Source: an uncultured Collinsella sp. | GTDB lineage: Bacteria; Actinomycetota; Coriobacteriia; Coriobacteriales; Coriobacteriaceae | Assembly (NCBI GenBank): GCA_900552705.1 | Contig: USAX01000071.1 | Span: 1 to 10,125, forward strand | Reading direction: 5' to 3' | Length of the DNA: 10,125 nt | Shown: piece by piece, positions 5,583 through 10,125 of the stretch | How positions within the stretch are numbered: the first letter of the stretch is position 1 | Layout of the letters: each line of letters opens with the position of its first letter | The notes under the pieces: generated by a model | Databases searched by the model: none | The model's input: the letters and a program-made list of their open reading frames with translations, nothing else | Told to the model about the DNA's origin: nothing | Made by a program: the position numbers and the translations under genes

Positions 5583-6839
5583 CTACGAGGTCGGAGCATT
5601 CCTAAATGTGTAGTTGCCCGGAGAGCGCACATTGATATACGTTACGCCCTCTACCTGCGAAAGCAACTTGGTGACTACGCGTTCCTTCTTGGCGATATCG
5701 TCCGAATCGCCCAGCGACACCTCAATGCCGTTATTGAGGTTTGCCGAGATGGCTTCGACCGAAGGCGTGGAAATATCCTTGACTTGTCCCAAGAACTCGC
5801 TCGAAAAACCACGCACATAATCCAGGCCGGCCTTAACGGCTTTGGAGTTCACCGCCTGGCCGGAAACCGGAGCGACATCCGCCGAGACATCAGTCAATAA
5901 CACCGCGCCATAATGCTTGGCGAGCGCCAGCGCGGCATCGATTCCGGTCAAGGTATTTGAGCCCTGCCCTGTCGTGATGACGTTGCCCTGGTCGTCCACT
6001 TCGACCGACGTCGACAGCGGGGCGATCCAGGTGTCATCGTCTCCGATAGCCCAGGCAAGGTCGTCGGAGCTGATATACGCAATGGCGATAACTTTACGCT
6101 CCGTCGGCGTGATGATAAGCGTATGGGGAAACTGGCGCTGGACATCCACGCCCGAAACCCACGGGTTCTGCTTGAGATCCTCGGTAATCTGGTCGGGATC
6201 GACGTTAAAAAGCGACGTTCCCTCGGGCAAGTCGATCAGCTGGATAGCATCGTGCTTCGTCACATGCTCGCTGCCTTGAATCTGAATATCAGTGGCAGTA
6301 AACAGTCCAGAGTTGATCACCACGATGGCAACGACGACGAGCACGGCCAAGACGGCCAGAACGCCGCCCACGATTTTGCCTTTGCCTGTAACGACAGAAG
6401 CCGCGTCTGATGTTTTATTTGCCATCGCTCTAAGTGAAGATAACGGGTTGAAACCTTTTTTACTCGAAGGCTTCTTGGCGGTAGCCGGCACCGATGTCAG
6501 CGAGCGCGGTTTCGATGCGCCCAGCGTGCGACCTGGACGCGCCGCTTTAGTTCCCGTCGAGGGCTTGGGAGCCGCCATGGGACGGGCAGGCTTGGCGCCC
6601 ATAACAGGCTTTGACGTCATCGAGGGACGCGAGGACTTTTTTGCGGCCGGACGATTACCGAGCTGCGAGCCGACGACCGGACGACTGGTCTGTCGAGCAT
6701 ACCCGACAGACTTAGAGTGCGCGACGGTATTGCGTTGAGGTTTGGCAGGCGCGCCGGAACGCCCTCCGGCGCGGCGGAAGGTGGGTTTCGATGCTCTAGA
6801 AGCCGAGGAATTTAACTTCCGGTCTGAGCTCGATGCCAT
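5583..6839 (-). CDS. ftsQ: Cell division protein FtsQ/DivIB with long basic N-terminal region
   Basis: FtsQ is a bitopic membrane protein that joins the FtsB/FtsL complex and recruits septal wall synthases. The product has 418 residues, longer than the common 250-320. Residues 1-155 are cytoplasmic, low-complexity and very basic, with twelve Lys-Pro or Arg-Pro pairs and only two acidic residues (Asp6, Asp145) in the first 150. One membrane helix lies at about 156-176 (VGGVLAVLAVLVVVAIVVI). The POTRA domain follows (about 181-252; IQIQGSEHVT, PWVSGVDVQRQFPHTLIITPTERK), then the FtsQ beta domain (with LTGI at 297-300) to the C-terminus. The ATG at 6839 lies 44 nt inside murB and has GAGGGAGG just upstream (6843-6850), a good site, so the overlapping start is preferred. 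Identity rests on the TM-POTRA layout and the mur/ftsZ neighbours. Confidence 0.92.
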   Translation of the reverse strand: MASSSDRKLNSSASRASKPTFRRAGGRSGAPAKPQRNTVAHSKSVGYARQTSRPVVGSQLGNRPAAKKSSRPSMTSKPVMGAKPARPMAAPKPSTGTKAARPGRTLGASKPRSLTSVPATAKKPSSKKGFNPLSSLRAMANKTSDAASVVTGKGKIVGGVLAVLAVLVVVAIVVINSGLFTATDIQIQGSEHVTKHDAIQLIDLPEGTSLFNVDPDQITEDLKQNPWVSGVDVQRQFPHTLIITPTERKVIAIAYISSDDLAWAIGDDDTWIAPLSTSVEVDDQGNVITTGQGSNTLTGIDAALALAKHYGAVLLTDVSADVAPVSGQAVNSKAVKAGLDYVRGFSSEFLGQVKDISTPSVEAISANLNNGIEVSLGDSDDIAKKERVVTKLLSQVEGVTYINVRSPGNYTFRNAPTS

Positions 6840-7707
6840 ACGCCTCCCTCACCTTTCCGTGCACATGTCTAATAACCGCGGCAACGTCATCGGCCGAGGC
6901 AGTTCCGTTATTAACGATAAAATTAGCGTGAACGGGCGAAACTTCCGCGCCGCCAATCGAAAAACCCTTTAATCCACAATCCTCGATAAGCTTGCCCACA
7001 CTCGCATCGGGCGGGTTGCGAAAGACAGACCCGCAGGATGCGCGACCCATGGGCTGCGTACGCTTGCGCCTTGTAAGGTACCGCTCCATGCGCTCGCGAA
7101 TGTCGGCCTTGGGCGCCGGTTTAAGCTTGAACACGCACTCGAGGATGATCTCATTGCGGGGAAGGCTACATTCGCGGTAGTCCCAAGTGATCTCGGACCC
7201 CGCATAATGCTTGATACCGGATGCCGGGTCAAACGTTACGACATCCTCAACCAGCGAGCCAATCCACTCGGTCCGTGTGCCGGCATTCATGGATATCGCA
7301 CCGCCGACCGAACCAGGAATGCCAACGGCAAACTCAAGGCCCGAGAGGCTACGCGACAGGGCATCGTTGACCAGGCGCGCAAACATCACGCCCGCACCGA
7401 CCGTCAGCGTACAACCGTCATCGGCAACAACCGTGCGCTGAAACTCACGTCCGAGCGAAATGACGGCACCGCGATAACCGCCATCGGCAACCAGCAGATT
7501 GGAGCCCTTGCCGATGATGACCCACGGCACCTGCTCGCGATCGAGCACCGCCACGGCGCGGCGGAGGGCATGATAGCTATGGCACGTCACAAAGAGGTCG
7601 GCCTTGCCGCCGATACGATAGCTCGTATGACGCGCAAGGCGCTCGTCCTCGATCACATCCGTGTCGATCATGCCCGAGAGCGCCATGACGGCGTTAAACA
7701 GACCCAT
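6796..7707 (-). CDS. murB: UDP-N-acetylenolpyruvoylglucosamine reductase MurB
   Basis: MurB is a cytoplasmic FAD enzyme that uses NADPH to reduce the enolpyruvyl ether of UDP-GlcNAc-enolpyruvate to UDP-MurNAc. The product has 303 residues, the size of the shorter type II enzymes. FAD-binding motifs are TSYRIGGKAD (28-37), GKGSNLLVAD (66-75) and GIPGSVGGAISMNAG (129-143). Expected catalytic residues are Arg178 in YREC, Ser227 in CGSVFRNP and Glu297 in RPEVKFLG. The C-terminal NFIVNNGTA segment is typical. The ATG at 7707 is 5 nt after the murC stop and has only a weak ribosome binding site, so it is probably coupled to murC; internal ATGs at residues 8 and 13 are possible but have no better site. 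Its 3' end overlaps the ftsQ start. MurB between murC and ftsQ is a known dcw arrangement. Confidence 0.96.
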   Translation of the reverse strand: MGLFNAVMALSGMIDTDVIEDERLARHTSYRIGGKADLFVTCHSYHALRRAVAVLDREQVPWVIIGKGSNLLVADGGYRGAVISLGREFQRTVVADDGCTLTVGAGVMFARLVNDALSRSLSGLEFAVGIPGSVGGAISMNAGTRTEWIGSLVEDVVTFDPASGIKHYAGSEITWDYRECSLPRNEIILECVFKLKPAPKADIRERMERYLTRRKRTQPMGRASCGSVFRNPPDASVGKLIEDCGLKGFSIGGAEVSPVHANFIVNNGTASADDVAAVIRHVHGKVREAYGIELRPEVKFLGF

Positions 7708-7712
7708 TAAAC

Positions 7713-9131
7713 TTAAGCGTCTTTCTTGGCAGTCAGATACTCAATGAACTCGGGACCGACGGTCGTAACGTCGCCGGCACCCATGGTGAGCAGCAGGTCG
7801 CCCTCGCCCACCATCTGCTCGAGCTCCTGATTGAGCTCAAGACGGCTGGAGCAGTACACGACCTCCTTGCCAGGATGCTTGGCGCGCACGGTATCGGCGA
7901 GCATCTTAGAGGTGACACCCGGAATGGGCATCTCGCCAGCCGAGAACACATCAATCAGCAGCAGTTTATCGGCATTGGCAAATGCATCGGCAAAGTCGTC
8001 GCACAGGGCCTGCAGACGCGAATAGCGGTGCGGCTGGAACACGACGTCGACGTGCTTGTAGCCCAGCGACGAAGCGGCGGCAAGCGTCGCCTTGATCTCG
8101 GTGGGGTGATGGCCGTAATCATCGACCACGGTGATGCCATCGATATCGCCCACGTGGGTAAAGCGACGGCGGACGCCCTCAAAGCTCGAGAGCGCCTTGG
8201 CGGCGGCGTCGATGTCAAGGCCCAGGACATGGGCGACGGTGAGCACCGCCGTGGCGTTGAGCATGTTGTGGCGACCGGGATTGCTCTTGATCTCCACAGC
8301 GTGCTCAGTGCCGTCCTCAAAGCGAACGATAAAGTCACTCTGGATGCCCTTGACATCCGGGTGCACGCAGACGATGTCGTTGCTCTCGGCAAAGCCGTAG
8401 GAAAGCACGTGACGGCCCGTCGACTTGGCGAGCTCGACCAGATGCGGGTCCTCACCGCAGACGATGACGGTACCGTCCTCGCCCACCAGGCTCATGAATT
8501 TGGCGAAAGTTGCCTCGATCTCCTCGATACCCGAGTAGTGATCGAGGTGGTCGGCCTCGACGTTGGTCACAATGACCACGTTGGGGTTCAGGAACAGGAA
8601 GGAGCTGTCAGACTCGTCGGCCTCGGCGACAAAGTAGTCGCCCGAGCCGTTCTTGCCGTTCGTGTCATAGCCCTCGACGATGCCGCCGATCAAGAAGCTC
8701 GGATCCAGACCCATGCGGTCGAGCATGGTGGCGCACATCGAAGACGTGGTGGTCTTGCCATGCGTGCCGGCAACAGCGACGGTAGTGTAGCCGTGGCCCA
8801 AAGCAGAGAGCATCTTGGCACGGGGCCACACGGGAATGCCCAGCTCGCGAGCGCGCACGAGCTCAGGGTTGGACTCCGGAATAGCGGTGGAGACAACAAC
8901 CACGTCGGGCTTGACCTCGTCGATCGTGGCGGCCTCATGGCCCACGTGCACCTTCACACCAGCGCGGGTAAGCTGGCGGATATAACGTGACGTCTTAAGG
9001 TCGGAGCCGGTAACGGCATAACCGCGCTCGTGCAAAACGAGAGCGATGCCGCTCATGCCGGCGCCGCCGATACCGATAAAGTGGGCGCTCTTAAACTCGG
9101 GCGCGGAGGTTGCAGTCTGGGAATCAGCCAT
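7713..9131 (-). CDS. murC: UDP-N-acetylmuramate--L-alanine ligase MurC
   Basis: MurC uses ATP to add L-alanine to UDP-MurNAc, the first step of the stem peptide, in the cytoplasm. The product has 472 residues, a normal length. The N-terminal UDP-binding loop GIGGAGMSG is at 20-28, the ATP P-loop GTHGKTTTS at 122-130, the EADESD metal-site motif at 170-175, the NVEADHLDHY segment at 190-199, and DDYGHHPTE at 337-345. The C-terminal domain contains FQPHRYSR (365-372). The frame is open to a GTG at 9158, but AAGGAG (9143-9148) falls inside that extension and lies 11 bases before the ATG at 9131, so the ATG is chosen; the spacing is somewhat long. A 97-nt spacer separates it from murG; murB follows after 5 nt. 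Confidence 0.97.
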   Translation of the reverse strand: MADSQTATSAPEFKSAHFIGIGGAGMSGIALVLHERGYAVTGSDLKTSRYIRQLTRAGVKVHVGHEAATIDEVKPDVVVVSTAIPESNPELVRARELGIPVWPRAKMLSALGHGYTTVAVAGTHGKTTTSSMCATMLDRMGLDPSFLIGGIVEGYDTNGKNGSGDYFVAEADESDSSFLFLNPNVVIVTNVEADHLDHYSGIEEIEATFAKFMSLVGEDGTVIVCGEDPHLVELAKSTGRHVLSYGFAESNDIVCVHPDVKGIQSDFIVRFEDGTEHAVEIKSNPGRHNMLNATAVLTVAHVLGLDIDAAAKALSSFEGVRRRFTHVGDIDGITVVDDYGHHPTEIKATLAAASSLGYKHVDVVFQPHRYSRLQALCDDFADAFANADKLLLIDVFSAGEMPIPGVTSKMLADTVRAKHPGKEVVYCSSRLELNQELEQMVGEGDLLLTMGAGDVTTVGPEFIEYLTAKKDA

Positions 9132-9228
9132 GTGCTCGTGTACTCCTTGCGTAAACACTGCCTGTAACCCGTTAACTGTACCGCACCTACCGCATCAGCG
9201 CGAGGGCGACCGACGATATCCCGTCTAA
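9132..9228 (-). other. murG-murC spacer
   Basis: This 97-nt gap holds no gene. On the plus strand TACCGCA occurs twice in tandem with a 9-base period (9179-9185 and 9188-9194). The murC ribosome binding site AAGGAG lies at 9143-9148. I see no convincing -35/-10 pair and no stem followed by a T run, so murG and murC are probably cotranscribed, although a weak promoter cannot be excluded. Confidence 0.5.
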
Positions 9229-10125
9229 CTAACGCAAACCCTCTACCGCATCGGCCAGAAGAGCGGCGGCCCTATCCTGAGCCAGACCACGCGCCGCCTG
9301 ACGCATGGCGTCGCGCGCCGCCGCGTCATCGACCAGGTGCAGCAGCTCATCGGCAAAGGCAGAACCGTCGATATCGGCATCGGCGCAGAGCACGCCGGCC
9401 CCGGCGTCGACCAGATAACGGGCATTGGTGGTTTGATGGTCGGCCGTCGCATGCGGATACGGCACGAGCACCGAGGGCACGGCGAGCGCAGCGATCTCGG
9501 CCACGCTCGATGCGCCCGAACGCGAGAGCACCAAATCGGCAGCAGCCAGCATATCGCCCATATTGTCGATGTAAGGCTGGACGCGATAACGTTTCGCCTC
9601 CTCGGGCGTCAGCGCCAAAGCGCACTCGGTGTCCTCAAAGCCATCGGCACCCGTCGAATGCAACACATAGAGGTTCTTGCGCGAAAGCAGCTCGTTTTTG
9701 AGCGAAACCACGCGCTCGTTGAGGTGCTGGGCGCCAAGTGAACCGCCAAAGACGAGCAGCAGCGTAGCGTCCTCGGGAACGCCAAGTGCCTTGCGGCCGC
9801 GAGCGTGATCGCCCTCGATCACCGAGCGACGAACAGGGTTGCCGGTCATGAGCACATGGTCAGGGTCACCTTCGCGCTCAAAGACCGAGCGCGCTGCCGG
9901 CACCGAGATGCACACGCGGGCGGCATGGGAGTTCATCATCTTGTTGGCCAGGCCCGGAACAGAGTTCTGCTCATGCAGCAGATACGGAACGCCCGCACCC
10001 TTGCACCACCCCAGCAGCGGAACCTCGACATAGGCACCAAAACCGATGGCGGCATCGGGCTTGCCGACCTTTGAGAAATGACTGGCGAGCGCACGCTTGG
10101 CCTTGTTGACACGCCACAGCGAGGT
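9229..10125 (-). CDS. murG: UDP-GlcNAc--lipid I GlcNAc transferase MurG (5' end outside the window)
   Basis: MurG is a peripheral membrane glycosyltransferase (GT28) that adds GlcNAc to lipid I, forming lipid II. The open frame continues to the window edge, giving 298 C-terminal residues; by alignment to the E. coli HEQN motif about 70-75 N-terminal residues, including the first glycine-rich loop, are missing. Visible motifs are HEQNSVPGLANK (visible residues 51-62), TGNPVRR, GGSLGAQHLNE, SRSGASSVAEIAAL and PYPHATADHQTTNAR, the last two forming the UDP-GlcNAc site. The loop usually written GFGGYVSGP reads GFGAYVEVP here. The ATGATG at 9934-9939 lies within the conserved core and is not a start. 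The gene ends with TAG at 9229. It is the first visible gene of the murG-murC-murB-ftsQ group. Confidence 0.97.
   Translation of the reverse strand, partial: TSLWRVNKAKRALASHFSKVGKPDAAIGFGAYVEVPLLGWCKGAGVPYLLHEQNSVPGLANKMMNSHAARVCISVPAARSVFEREGDPDHVLMTGNPVRRSVIEGDHARGRKALGVPEDATLLLVFGGSLGAQHLNERVVSLKNELLSRKNLYVLHSTGADGFEDTECALALTPEEAKRYRVQPYIDNMGDMLAAADLVLSRSGASSVAEIAALAVPSVLVPYPHATADHQTTNARYLVDAGAGVLCADADIDGSAFADELLHLVDDAAARDAMRQAARGLAQDRAAALLADAVEGLR

Noticed and set aside
7875..8990. Long plus-strand open frame of 371 codons opposite murC
   Set aside because: It lies wholly antisense to a complete murC with all its motifs. The protein has no recognisable domain, and GC-rich codon use in murC explains the lack of stops.
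9179..9194. Tandem TACCGCA in the murG-murC spacer as an operator
   Set aside because: Two copies of a 7-mer with a 9-base period, with no nearby promoter; I cannot separate it from chance.
9934..9939. ATGATG as a start of a short murG-like gene
   Set aside because: The frame is open upstream to the window edge and encodes the conserved HEQNSVPGLANK segment immediately before it, so this is internal.

Overview
The window reads as part of a GC-rich actinobacterial chromosome. All ten genes lie on the minus strand, so transcription runs from high to low coordinates. The order murG-murC-murB-ftsQ-ftsZ-pgeF is a division and cell wall (dcw) cluster. The lack of ftsA between ftsQ and ftsZ, pgeF just after ftsZ, and a FtsQ with a long basic N-terminus all suggest Actinomycetota. 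A Coriobacteriia member such as Collinsella is my best guess, but this is inference from gene order and protein style, without a database search.

Region 1 (10125 to 5583) holds the 3' part of murG, then murC, murB and ftsQ. MurG makes lipid II, MurB and MurC act in the cytoplasmic UDP-MurNAc-peptide pathway, and FtsQ is the membrane scaffold of the divisome. The murC/murB gap is 5 nt, and ftsQ starts inside the 3' end of murB. A 97-nt spacer separates murG from murC.

Region 2 (5582 to 4171) holds an AT-rich 198-nt spacer that probably carries ftsZ regulatory signals, then ftsZ, then a strong intrinsic terminator. The dcw transcript probably ends here.

Region 3 (4170 to 1) starts with a 150-nt leader containing a period-11 direct repeat, which resembles the architecture of PhoB/PhoP sites. 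It is followed by pgeF (a laccase-fold protein of the purine nucleoside phosphorylase / peptidoglycan editing family) and the high-affinity phosphate ABC transporter pstS-pstC-pstA-pstB. The pgeF stop and pstS start overlap as ATGA, and all later gaps are 12 nt or less, so pgeF and pst look like one operon. pstB runs off the left edge.

Most of the window is well-understood core biology. I see no mobile element, CRISPR array, tRNA, rRNA or clearly new system. The least ordinary parts are the fusion of a dcw-linked gene (pgeF) to the phosphate-uptake operon, the repeat in its leader, and the long, nearly acid-free N-terminal domain of FtsQ. The long plus-strand open frames are antisense shadows of the minus-strand genes.
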